In this document: positions 32,901 through 45,500 of the stretch, piece by piece
How positions within the stretch are numbered: the first letter of the stretch is position 1
Layout: each line of letters starts with the position of its first letter
Origin: Eutreptiella sp. 'Long Island Sound 2002'
Taxonomy: Eukaryota > Euglenozoa > Euglenophyceae > Eutreptiales > Eutreptiaceae
Direction: 5' to 3'
Length of the DNA: 64,000 bases
Assembly (NCBI GenBank): GCA_964036045.1
Contig: OZ038387.1
Span: 53,717,427 to 53,781,426, forward strand
Notes under the pieces: generated by a model
Seen by the model: the letters and a program-made list of their open reading frames with translations, nothing else
Database searches by the model: none
What the model was told of the DNA's origin: nothing
Translations under genes and position numbers: made by a program

Positions 32901-35900
32901 GAGGAAGGCCGATGCCAGGGGTTTCTCGGAAATCGGATATCCTGCTTAAAACCCCCCCCAGAGGTTTTAAGGGGGTTTTTCGCTGCGCGGGGGTATTGTC
33001 CGCGGGAAGGGCACCCCGGCCCCCCAAAACCCCCCCCCCCCCCATGAACTACATAGTGTCGGGCACCTCCGAACAGTTGGGTATGCGGCCCAGGTGTGAT
33101 CCAGCAATTCGCACCGCCCCTACCAACGTCTATGGCGATGGCCGATGCCATCGTGTTGGTCGGCGGGGACACAGAACCCGACCAGCCGGAGCATGACACA
33201 GTGGACCTGGATGGAGTTGACGGGCAAGATGGCCCAGCCGTGATCGAACCAGTGGAAGACAATGTGGACTGCGGCGAGGGGACCGCGGACGACGTGCCTA
33301 TGCCTATGATCAGACAGGCCATCGCCAATGCCACAGCCCTGCGGGCCCAACTGGTTGACCCCAGCACAAGCAACGGCCCCGCCACACCGCGAGGCGGACG
33401 ACCTGCTGGCACACGGGCTGCACCACTCGGCGAGGTGGCTCCATGTGCAGCTTGCACTGAGTACGGGGGTGGCAGTGCTGCACCTCCAAGCGCTGTATGG
33501 GATTGTCAACCATCCGGCCGCCAATGCGGACTTGGTGGAGCGCGTGCTGGAGTACACAGGACGACTAAGGAATGCACCGCACTTTCTCGGAGGGGACCTC
33601 AACATGCTTTGAATGTGCGTGCAGTGTGGCGGTTGTGGATGTGGCTGGCTAAGGAGGTGCTGCTGCTATGCAGACCAGGAGTGGAGCTGTAGGACTTATG
33701 TGTGGAGGCTCCGCTGCCAAAGGCGCCAGCGAAAGAGGAGCGAGGCAGGGGCACGTTGCCGCTCGTGCGCGAGCTGTTTTGCACCGCCTTGCTTGCCACC
33801 TGTAGCCCCCGTGACCACGGTCCTGGCTCTGTTGGCTTCCCCCCCCTCCCCAACCCCCGCCGCGTACCAGACGGGTCGCGCCACGGTCGTGGGCAAGCGA
33901 ACACTGACCAGTCACTGGGGACGTCCACCCCCCAGCAGGGCCAAGTGGGGCCGAGGCAGGGTCAGCAAGGGGATGGGCCCATCTGCGGGGAAGGGGCGCC
34001 CATCTGCCTCCCGAGGCCTGTTTGCGTTGGGCATCACCAAGACATCGGCGGCATTGGCGTTGCCGCAGGGATATGGATGAGCAGATGGGAGCATCGGTGC
34101 CCCCTGGAGGAGATGAGGCCCCGCCGGGTGAGGGGCATGGCAGGGCACTGGCACTGGCCCTTGACGCGGGTCCTTCTCTCACACTTGGGTACACCAAGGG
34201 GGAGGCCAAGGGAGACGGTATGGGGCCGCACCGCATCCTGTCTCTACGCTAAGCCTTGTACACACAGCGTGCAGGACCTAAATAGGCTGACCTTTTTCTG
34301 CACCTTTTGGACCCATGGCATTGGGCGGTTCCACTTCTGGTTTTTCCTGAAGGTCAAGTTGGTTCGGCGATGTGGGGCTGGGGATGGTATTTTGAGGGTG
34401 CCGAGCGCTGCCCCCTGCTGCCACATGTCTTGGTGTCCAGGTGTGCAGGTCACTGCAAGTGGACGGGGCACTGAGGCAGTACCACTGCTCCACCAGGGTT
34501 GTGATGTGGCGCTTGGCAGCATGCAGCCAGTGTGTGATACCTCGCACTGAGGTGCACGACCATGGCTGCTTACGAGACATGCCCAAGGACCCTTGCGGCA
34601 GTGAGCACTGGTAAGGTACATAAGAACGCTTGTGCTCAACCTTTCTTCTCGTGGGTATACCAAAAAGGTTTTTTGGGTATCCAATGTACGCCAATGTTTC
34701 CACTTGGGTACCAAGTGTGTATCCCAAAAGAGTTTTGCGTGTAGTGGGTCTGCATCCATGGTTTTTAAGTGGCTGTCCCCTGTGTGCCCACCTGTCTTTA
34801 GGCACTAGGCCTACCTCTATGTTTGCCCACCTGCCCAAGGGCACCATGAACCTCGCACAATGGAACGTACTCTCAAAACCCCAATCCTCCAAACAGCCCT
34901 AGTGTGCTTCTCGGGGAGGAATGACCAAGATATATCTCCACATTGTTTCCCCCCGTTTCCTGTTTGGCTGCTCACACGTGTGCATCGGGTCTGTATCTTG
35001 TGTGTATCCCGAAACAAGTTTTTCTGTACCAGGTGTGTATCCCTCACGGGTGTGCTTCGTTCGGCCAATGGGACGGGCAGGGGGGGATATGTAGGTGGGT
35101 ATGAGGGCACAAAAAGGTTTGTGTACCGACAATCGGCCTCTCATTGCTGGCTCTCCATTCAAAATTTCATTTTTCCTGAAGGGACGATTTGTTTGGTTTT
35201 GGGTAGGTGGGTGGGTGGATGGTCCGGCCTGGCTGGGTGGGCCCGCCAGATCCCTCCCCCCGTGTATAAGCACATCCCTGGTACCCCCAGAACAAAGGTC
35301 TGCATCAGGAAGAAACAGGATACTTGTTTGTGCCGTGATCAATGACTTGCGGCCCGTGTCTCAGATCTCTCCAGCAAGTCCCTGATCACTCTGAATTGGG
35401 TGCTGACGGACACCAAGCCACCCCCGGACGTGCAGTTCACGCTGTCCTTCCTGAGCCACCTCCTCCTGGGCACCTCCGCCTCGCCCCTGCACAAGGCCCT
35501 TGTGGACGCCGGCCTCGGCAGCAGCGTCATTGGGGGCGGCATGGACGACGACCTCCTGCAGCCGACCTTCTCCGTGGGACTGCGGGACGCGCGGACGGAG
35601 GACCGCGACGCCGTGGCGGAGGTGGTGCTGCGGGTGCTGCGGCACCACGCGGAGCACGGCTTCGACGCCGCGGCCGTCGAGGCCACCGTCAACACCCTCG
35701 AGTTCGGCCTGCGGGAGCGGAACACGGGGCATTTCCCGCGCGGCCTGGCGTACATGCTGTCGGCCCTGTCCCAGTGGATCTACGATGGGGACCCGTACCT
35801 GGGCCTCAAGTACGAGGAGGCCTTGCAGGCATGCGCCAACGCCAGGGCTCCTTTTAACAACTCCGCACGTCGCCCCCCCCCCCTTCCCCCCCCCCAAACG

Positions 35901-38900
35901 TGAGGAACTGAGAAGGCAATGAAGGCCGTGTCAAGGCAGGCGCGGCTGGAGCACAGCGGCGGGTCCGCACCCGATCTCTTGAGGCCCCCCTTAAACGATT
36001 GCGCCACGTTTTTTTGTTTTTTGGAAACACATGTCCAATGTCCCAAGTCCAGGCGGTCACACTGTACACGAATACCCTCATCCCGTGAGATTAGGGGGGC
36101 TGGGGGCCGAATTTTCTCCCGGGGTCTTCGGCCGATGCAAAATTTTTTCTGGCGCCTTCCGCGCCATTTCGTTTAGGCCAGAAGTGTTCTTCGGCGCCTC
36201 TAAAACCTCAGCACCCCCGTGTGGGGGGTGGGGCTGGACCCGCCCCCCCGCCCCCTCTGGACCCCCGCACCCACCACCCCCAGCCCCTTGAAAGGAGCCC
36301 TAGCTAACGCCCTGCAATCGTCCCAGATGCCCCCCCCTCCCTCTTCTAATGTTCGCCTGGTACCCGTCCATCAAGCGTGACCACGGACCACACCCGCCCG
36401 CCCCAGCCCGGGCAAGGGACATGGGTCCACAGGCAATGCCGAGAGTCCAAGCCACTGGCCGCCCCCGCGCACCCAGACACCCCAAATGGTGGGAACGTGC
36501 GGACACCACCGAGGGACATGGAACGGTAGCCTCATGGCCTCCTGTCCACACTGCGCCATGTGTGTCAGGGGCCGTAGGGGGTTGCGGGTTGTCAGGGCTG
36601 ACTGACCCTCTTTGGGCCTTCACAACATCGCCTTACTTTTGCCCGCATACCCTCTGCAGGCCTTAGGGAGCCCATGGGGGGGCTTATTGGGGGGCCTATT
36701 GGGGGGCTATTCCTCTGTACCGCCAGCAACCGTTGTCACACATGCAAAGCACAGCACAGTCCCCCACAAACGCAGGTCTGGATCTACCATGCTTCGGGGT
36801 TGACGCCCGGTCGCGTTATGCCAGATCAATGCGCGTGCCCCGCCTGTTTGCCGCCTGGCGCTTGGGCTTCGGTGCAGGCGCTGTGGCAATTTGCGTTGCC
36901 AATGCCCAGTGCCCAAGAAGTCGGTGGCTCCTGGGAATCAAATCTGGTTGCACCAAGTCCTGACCGGGATGGCCATCTAACCACCGCACACGCTCCGAAG
37001 TGAGGATGGCCAGGGATGTATTAGAGCAGCAGTACACCGCAGGAGGGGGGGGGTGGCCCCGGCTTCGGTGCAAAGAGGATTTAAGCTTTTTTGGCCCGCC
37101 TTCGGCAGGGACCATAGGGGGACCCTGGGGGGTCCCAGCCAAAGCCCCCTTCCCCCCCCCTTCCCCCCTTCTAACACACCCCTGAGGATAACACATCGTT
37201 TATGTGCAAGCCTGCAACGTGTGTCACAGGCAAAAGCCTGCCATCCCAAAGGCTTGGTCACGGCAAAGCAATGAAGCGCAGTCGACCTCGTCACCGTGCG
37301 GTCACAGCGTGGTCATGGCGTGGCGGTTTTGTCGTCACAACCCTCCACATTCCCCGGTTTCCTCGCGAATCTCAGACCCGCGGCCCTCCTGCGCGCTACA
37401 CCTCCCTTGACGGCCCCCCAACCCCATCTGACTGCCAGCTCCACACCCCTCCCACAGCTCAGCATCCATCATCCACTCGCCGATCAGGGTCACAATTCAA
37501 GATTCTTGGCCCAACAACTCATGTTCACATCAAACCGACCCCAAAATGGGTTGATTCTGGAGTGTAGTGATGGTTCGCTGGACCGGGAGAACGCCGAGGA
37601 TCTCACCCTACCTCACCCCTCCACACGCCCTGAACCCAGGGATGTATTAGAACGGCTGACAGCCGAGGGGGAGCCCCCCCTCCCCCCCTTCCCCGGTCCC
37701 AGATTTCATAGATTTCATGAAATGGACAAAAGAAATTATTGGTTTGGCCCAATATTTGTTACACAATCTTTTGGGTTCCAGACAAGCCCCCCCCCCCCGC
37801 CCCTCCCCTCTTCTAATCCATCCCCCCCCCTCCCCTCCTCTAATCCATACCCCCCCTCCCCTCTTCTAATCCATCCCCGCCCCTCCCCTCTTCTAATCCA
37901 TCCCCCCCCCTCCCCTGTTCTAATCCATCCCTGCCCCTCCCCTCTTCTAATCCATCCCTGCCCCTCCCCTCCTCTAATCCATCCCCGCCGCGACCCTCTC
38001 ATCAGAGCATAAAAGACCGCATCGCCAGGCAGGAGCCGCTGTTCCAGGACGCCATCAAGCAGTACTTGCTGGACAACGGGCACCGCGTGGTGGTCGTGAC
38101 AGAGCCCTGCGCCGAGCTCGGGTCCCAGATGGAGCAGGCCGAAGCCGCGCGCCTGGCTTCTGTCAAAGAGGCATTGTCCGAAGAGGAGGTCCAAGGCCTC
38201 ATCCAGCACACCACCCAGCTCCGAGACCTGCAGGAGACCCCCGACCCCCCTGAAGCCCTGGCCACTGTGCCGTGCCTTAAGGTCTCCGACGTCCCGCCCC
38301 ACAGCAAGACCCTGCCCATTCATGTGGAGCCCCGCCCCAACGGGGCGCAGGTGATCACCCATGATATCTTCACCAGGTCTCTCATGCTGCTCCACCCCCC
38401 CCCACAGGGTCTGTGGGGCTGTGCAGGGGCGCTGTGGCCGTTAACGGTCAAGAGAGGCGCTTCCCGGTGGACTTGAAAGGGTTTCTGGGAGAGCCCTTCA
38501 CAGCGGTTGAGTGGACCTCTGCGGCCAGAAACCGCACAGGCGGTGCAACGCACACATCCTTGTTTCCACAGTGTTGCCCCCACACCACACCACACCACAC
38601 CACCTGCCCTCTTGCAGTGTTGCACACTCGTGGGCTGCACACGCCTGCCACAGCTTTTTTTCTCCCCAGTCTCCACCAAAGTCCACTGAGTAGTCAGGCT
38701 GAGGAGTGCAGTGGGCCGCCTCAGGCCCATCGCCATGGCGCAATGTGCCACCATACCAGGGGGGTCCTGAGGGAACGAGATTTTTTTTTGTTAAGCACCG
38801 CCCTTATGGACCGCCCCAAGGGACCACCAACCGCCAGCCACCAACCGCCACCAACCGCCAATCGCCAACCGCCAACAGCGACCAACCGCCAACCGCCAAC

Positions 38901-40788
38901 CACTGCCAACCGTCGCCAACCACCATGAACCGCCACCACACGCGCTCGTTTTGCAAACCTGGAACTTTCAGGAACACTTTTTTTTTGTTTTCCTCTTAAG
39001 GACACCCCTGCACCATACAGCAAGCACGCATGCGTTTGCGTGGTCCAGCGGTAGACCCACTCGTGTTCGTTTGTTGCCGCTTCGTCGACTCGTGTTTGGC
39101 CACATGTGCACGTTCCCTGGCTCGACCCACCCTCTCTCCGCTCAATGCACCCTCTTCGAGCCCGACACGCTGTTCGGCTCATCTTCGCGGGTCTGCCACC
39201 GCGAGTTCCATACGCAAGGGCTGGCGCGGATCACCTCCGGGACGCCCAAATGCCACCGCTGTACCAACTTGACCACCCCCCGCCGCCGCTTCAGCCCAGC
39301 AGGCGGCCCACCTCTCGCACGTTCTTTTTGAACCGACCCGCTTCACTGCCGACCCGATGGGTCGGCGCCGGACCCCCCCTCCCTCGAGGGGAGGATTACC
39401 CCTCAAAAGGCGAACACGTCCGTGCACCCGGAAGTACCAACTGGCACAATCACTCAGATTTTATGGCACACACGCCGCGCTTCGCGGAAGCGGGTTCCCT
39501 GCACCGCTCACCCTTGTCCTCTGCAGCAGTTTTGGTGCAGGGCTCTCCCATTGCCGCTGCTGGAGCGGCGCCAAGCACATGGTGACCCGAGCAAACCACA
39601 ACCTGCCCAGCCCGATAAAGGGGGTGGCCACCCCATTCTTGTCTCTTGCCCCTGCCCTCACGGCGCGCATCGCTGTAGACGCATGGGCGCGCCGCTGTTG
39701 TTGTGGCGGTTCTTGCGGACCTGCCGTTGTGGCAACCGCGCCCACTCACGCCTTGTCCAGCCCTACTTTGGGAGGGGCAGCACCCGGGGCGGTGGCCTGC
39801 ACCGGGACCCCCACACGGGAAGGGCGTGATGTCCGTCCACATGCCTTGCGGCGTGGTGTAGGGCCGGTTGGCAATTAGTGCGGCTTTGAGACCGGACACT
39901 CAGTGGCTCTAGGCACATTCCTCCTCCATGTGGGGGAGGGGCGGAGGCGATAGGCGAAGGGGCTGCGGCGCAGAGCATGTCGGGGCCATGCATCCCATGC
40001 CCGCGGATGACAAGGCTAGGGCTTTGCGTGACGGGGAGGGGGACCATCGGGCGATTCCAGAGTGATTGCAGAGTGGTCACAGGGGATGTGACAGCGGTGT
40101 GTGTGGGTTGTTGGGTTGGGTTGGGTGAAGGCCTCACCTGGTCGCCTACCCACAGTCCGCGCTGCCTTCCCTGCAGGGCTGGAGGATTGGGGGGGAGGGG
40201 ATACCCCGCCCTCCCCCCAAGGGACTGCCCGACCAGCCCGCACGCCAGCACACAATGAGGCGTGTTTCCGTCGGTGTCAGAAGGGGGGGGGGGGCAAATT
40301 GGCCCTCCCAAGATTTTGGCTAACCCATCCACCCACCTACATCAGGAAACAATGAAATTTATCAAAGGGCCCCAAAATTGGAGGTCCATTCAAAGAACAC
40401 GAACTCTTTTTTTGACCTCTGAGCCCCCCCACCCCCGGTGTAGTATCAACCAGTCACTAAGCAAAGGCCTGACCTGGGCACAGTGGGTCACAGGGTACTG
40501 AGGCAAAGATGCGCCGACGGTAAGGGCCAGTGCGTCACGCACTGCCAGCTGGGTCTGCGGTTGTTGTCTCTTATTGTCTTCGACGAAGCTGCCCTCTGCA
40601 GGTCTTGGGTTCGAACCCAAACGCAACATTCATCTCAAAGACCAAAAATGCAGTGGCTGTCAATAATGGCCCCAGTGCTTCACAATGGGTCAATTTTGCA
40701 TCTGGCAATGTGCAACATGCACAGAAACTCTCTTGCTGCCCCACACGAGGTACACTATCTGACCATAGTGATCATATATGTATGCAAA

Positions 40789-40868
<80 letters not shown>

Positions 40869-40985
40869 GCGCTGGCATGCTTTTCCACACCTTCTTCTGT
40901 TGATCTACTCGGCCTGACGAGATTCGTTTGTGACCAGTGCTGTGCTCTGCTTGTCACACCTGTTCGTCTCGCTTCAATCGTGTGT

Positions 40986-41057
<72 letters not shown>

Positions 41058-42481
41058 CACAGGTGTATCCCAATGGGGGGTTCATTTTCGGCCCAAGCAG
41101 CCAACCTGCAGAGTTTGTGGGGGGTCTACAGCAACAAACACCTGTTTTGTCAACTCGGGACGCTACACATTTCTAAATCGGGCTTCCCTTTTTGGGAGAC
41201 ACCCCATGGGATTATCCCACTATGCCGGTTTCGTGATAACATACTGGTTGTGTCCACCTACAAAGACTCCCCCTCCACCCCGATCATACAGACATTCTTC
41301 TCACCAGCTGGAACCTGCATGTGATGTGTGACTGCATGTTGAACCCTGGGGACCCCTGCCTGCATGCCTGCCACAAGCCGGCCACACTGGCCCCGGGATA
41401 TGCACTGGTGCGCCACCACTCAGGTATGGGAGTAGCCTACCTCCAGCCCAGTGCACTAGATAGCGCGTGGACCTAAAGTCAGGACCTCCCCTCCTGTCCC
41501 CGCCCCTTGCGTACCCAGCTTACCTGGCAGGTATTGTTACAGGCACTCTGAGCAACGCCCGTCACTGGTGCCATACATAGGTGGGGGAAATGCTATCACT
41601 GGGCGCATGGTTACAGATAGCTCTGCTGAGCGGTAACCAACAAAAACAGGTAGCCCGCACGGCACACTCAGCTGTCACCAGAGCGCCGGCCACAAGCCCC
41701 AACACCCCGGCACGAACAGTGCGATTCATGTACTCCCTCCTCCCTCACCTCCCTATGCCCCACTGCTGTCACCTTACGTTTTGCGCCGCCTGGATACGTC
41801 GCCAGGCACACTGGGCGGGGGACAAGTACAACAGCTGGTTTCTTCCCCCTTCCCTTTCTCCAAATGGGATTTCAGGACATTGGTGCTCTGACTGGAACCT
41901 CCTACTCTCACATGCCACCATAGTGCGGCACCCTAACCACGTGTGTCCACAGTGGGAGGATGTGTGTGTGTGAGCAGGTGGGTACACCTGTCTCCAGAGA
42001 TTTGCGCCGCGATATGAGTGGACATATAAGTAGCGCCGCAGGCAGTTAGTCTCAACCTCACAACCCCAGGCTAATCAGGGCCAATCAGTTAGAGGTGCAC
42101 ACACACACTATGCGAATACGCCCAACGCCCACACGCAGAACCCCCGTGGATTGGCTCTGCACAAACGGGCACTGCACGTGAAGACTCCTCTTCAGGCCAG
42201 AAACAAGAACATGGAAGACATGTAGCAAGTCATGGAGGCTAGGTGCCTTTCTAGAGGTAAAGTCGAAGGGTTGCAGGGAGACGAAGCAGCGATGGGGCGG
42301 TGCAGAGCGCAGCGGCTTCTGTCCACCCCTGAAGGCAAACAAGGTCATGCAGTCCCCTGACCTTATCCCGCACAAAGGGAGGGGAGGACTCTTCGGGTAT
42401 TCCCCACCAGACGAATACTTCAATCTCGATTTTCACCGAGGGAGGAGTGAGGGGAAGGAGTTGGCCCAAGACATACCCGTC

Positions 42482-42580
<99 letters not shown>

Positions 42581-45500
42581 GTGAAGGGGATCAGAGGACG
42601 AAACCGCAGAAGCGCACCGTCAGTGAGGGCGAGAGTACGCGGGCACGACACTGATCACCAAAAACAAACTCATCAGGCCATTGAAGACAAAAAGTAGGCA
42701 AGGTCCTTTTTGCAACAGGAGTACAGTTTGAGGAAGCACAGTTATCATAGGCACTGCTGGTCACATCTGTGTGTGTGTGTGTGAACCCACCTCGTCGTGG
42801 ATTTGCAGGGCTTTTAGCTCTGTTTGCTTTGCAGGCAGCACCGAGGGCTTGCCCGAGGACTGCACGCGAGCTGCTGGCCCCGTTTCTCTTCACACAGAAA
42901 GGCGCCCAGTGCCGTGTTTGAACATGCCTATGTTTTGACACTGCACCTGACGAGATCTACTGCACTCGGGCCGCCTTGCGCTGTGCCCTGTTTGTCACGT
43001 TCTTTGTGTGTGTGTGTGCTCTGTCTCTGGGCGGTGTTCAGGACTTTCGGCTGTGCCCCTGGTGCTGGTCAGCGTGCCGAGACTTTGACCGTAGGAGCCA
43101 GGCCCTTGGCCCTCTCAAGCCCTGAACCCGGGGCCTCTGGTGCAGAGGGGGTAACCATGGGGAGTGCAACTGTGGGATGGGGTTGGCCCATGAATGTGTA
43201 GGGATACCCGTGGGAGGGGGCGTTTGAGGTTTGCTCAGGGGAGGAGCGGGGACGGGGGGTTAGGACTCAGGCTGTTGTCGGAGGTCACGAGGCTTACGGT
43301 GACCCAGGCGATCCTCTTGCCCTCTCGTCTCCGCCAGTGGTATCGCGTACATCGACGTTGGCTTCGACCTGGGCGCACTGCCCCTCAAGTACATTCCCCT
43401 GCTGCCCCTGTTCCTGGACACACTGCAGGAGATGGGGACTGAGGCTGACGACTTTGTGCAGCTGACGCAGCGCATCGGGCGGACCACCGGCGGCATCCGC
43501 ACGCGCACGCTCATCTCCCCCCGGCACGAGCCGGCGGGGCTCGTCGCGAAGGTGTTTGTCAGCGGCAAGTGCCTGGCGGGCCAGGTGCCGGCGATGCTGG
43601 ACTTGATGCGCGATATGATCCTGACAACAAAACTGGACGACAAGGTCTGCCCCACCAACTCTTGACATGTCGCCAGGAAATCGTTGAAGTGGATGAGGGG
43701 GCACCCCTGACCTCGCCGAAGAACAGCTCGACACCTTCAAAATCGAGTATGGGCAGCCACAGCCCGTGCCAAGCGCTTGTAAATGCCCAAACTATGTCCT
43801 GCAAGTTATCTAATGCTGAAGGAGGCCGCAGGCTGCATGCAGCTGGTCAGGGAAACCGAGTGCACAGAGGCAGGGATGGTGTAGTGTTGCTGGAAGCTGT
43901 GAATCCGTGTGCTATGGGCTCGTACGAGGGGCTCCTAGGGGCGTCCCCCCACACACGAGCCACAAATTCATGGTTATTGCAGCTCTGTAGGAATGTAGGC
44001 CCGCGCCTGAATCGAACTGATGCGTTGATGCATACATAAGTACAATGCCACGTACTGCGTATGAGCTGCATGACTTTTGTACTCCGTGTTTGGGCACGAG
44101 CCCCGCGCACACTAATTCACTGCTTCCCAAACATAGGACCATCAATCCCCCTACATCTTGTCCCCTGTGGCTGTTGTGCTGCCGGAACTTGTGTGCTGGT
44201 GTGGCAAAGTTGCCTCGCGTCAGCTTGTGCTCCCCCCCTAACCTCCCCCCCCTAACCCCCCCCCTTCGTATCAGCTATGCCCTTGTCCAAGCTACAGTAG
44301 GCGTGGGGACCGTAATAATTTTGTACGTAATTCAATTACGTACGAAATGCAGTGTGGCCACAGATGACATGGATTTGTCGTTATATTTGCCAATTTCAGC
44401 ACATGTGGCACCAGGAATTTTTTGTTTAAGTCTGATGCATCCCATAGGCCCTGAATGGCCACATTCAGCACATGTGGCCTGCGCACGTGTGTGTCGGCAG
44501 TTGCATGTGTTGCGCCCAAGCCACGCCCTTGTCCAAGCTACAGTAGGCGCAGGGACCGTAATAATTGTGTACATTGGCGTAGCTTATACCCGGGGGGGGG
44601 GGGGGGGGGTAGGACCGGCCCTTCCTTTTGTGGGAAATGGGGGCGACGGGTTCTGGGGAGGGGGCGGTGAGCCATTTCGGTCCCACCCCCCCCTCCCTCC
44701 CTCTGCTCCTCCCTCTGGCTCTCCCTTCTCGAATCTCATCAGCCAGGGATGTATTAGAACGGCTGACACCCACAGGAGGAGAGGGGATACCGCCCCTGGA
44801 CCCCCCCCCCCCGACCCAGGTATCATAGTGGGGGCAAAGTGAAATTTGCAAAAGGAAATATTGATGTGGGCTATTTTTGGTACACAAACTTTTGGGTTCC
44901 AGACCGCCCCCCCCTCTCTTCCAACACATCCCTGCATCAGCCCGTCTTCCACCCCCTGCAGGTGCGCATGCACCAGCTGGTACTGGAGGAAAAGGCGGAC
45001 ATGGAATCGGGGCTGATCACTGCCGGCCACTCCGTGGCCTCCGCCATGATTGGGGCGCAGTTCACCGTGACGGGGTACGTGTCCGAGCAAATGGGCGGGC
45101 TCTCCTACTTTCAGTCGCTGAAGGAGCTGCTCGTTAGGATCGACGACGACTGGGACTCGGTGCTTTCCGATCTGCAGGACATGAAGCGCTTCATCTTTTC
45201 GACCGACGGGATGCTGATCAACGCGACGTGCGACGCGGCGGCGTTGCAGGGGATGGAGCCGGCCTTCGCCGCCTTCATGGATGCCATGCCCAGTGCCGCC
45301 GCCCCGCCCGCCCCTTGGGAACCGGTGCTGGCGAAGGACAACCAGGCCCTGGTGGTCCCCACCCAGGTCCCGGATGCACGTTGGGTGCTGTCGTCCCGGG
45401 GGTGTGCGGATAGCCTGAGGCGGGGCTCATGGGACTTAGGGCTGGGAGTCTTCTCGGTGTAGGGGCATGGCGGTGTAGCGTGAGTGGCCCCCCTTGGCAG

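Larger units (their letters stand above)
35829..38005 (+). other. PreP intron 3 (2.2 kb, GC-AG)
   Basis: Donor GCATGC, acceptor CTCATCAG. Holds two hAT-like MITE copies (37,011 and 37,637) and a pyrimidine-rich tandem array that reaches to 17 nt before the acceptor. Confidence 0.75.
38377..43337 (+). other. PreP intron 4 (5.0 kb)
   Basis: GT...AG. Contains a CCAACCGCCA array, two GT tracts and one CA tract. Open frames at 39,100-39,900 and elsewhere show no recognised domain. Confidence 0.8.
43645..44961 (+). other. PreP intron 5 (1.3 kb)
   Basis: GT...AG. Its 3' half is two mobile elements (44,255-44,608 and 44,744-44,934); the 5' half shows nothing recognised. Confidence 0.8.

Noticed and set aside
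40598-40625. tRNA gene suggested by GGGTTCGAACCC
   Set aside because: The T-arm stem does not close with a 7-nt loop and no acceptor or anticodon arms could be drawn.
43645-43760. Continuation of PreP exon 5 past 43,644
   Set aside because: The frame meets a stop at 43,663 and the family alignment continues without gap at 44,962.
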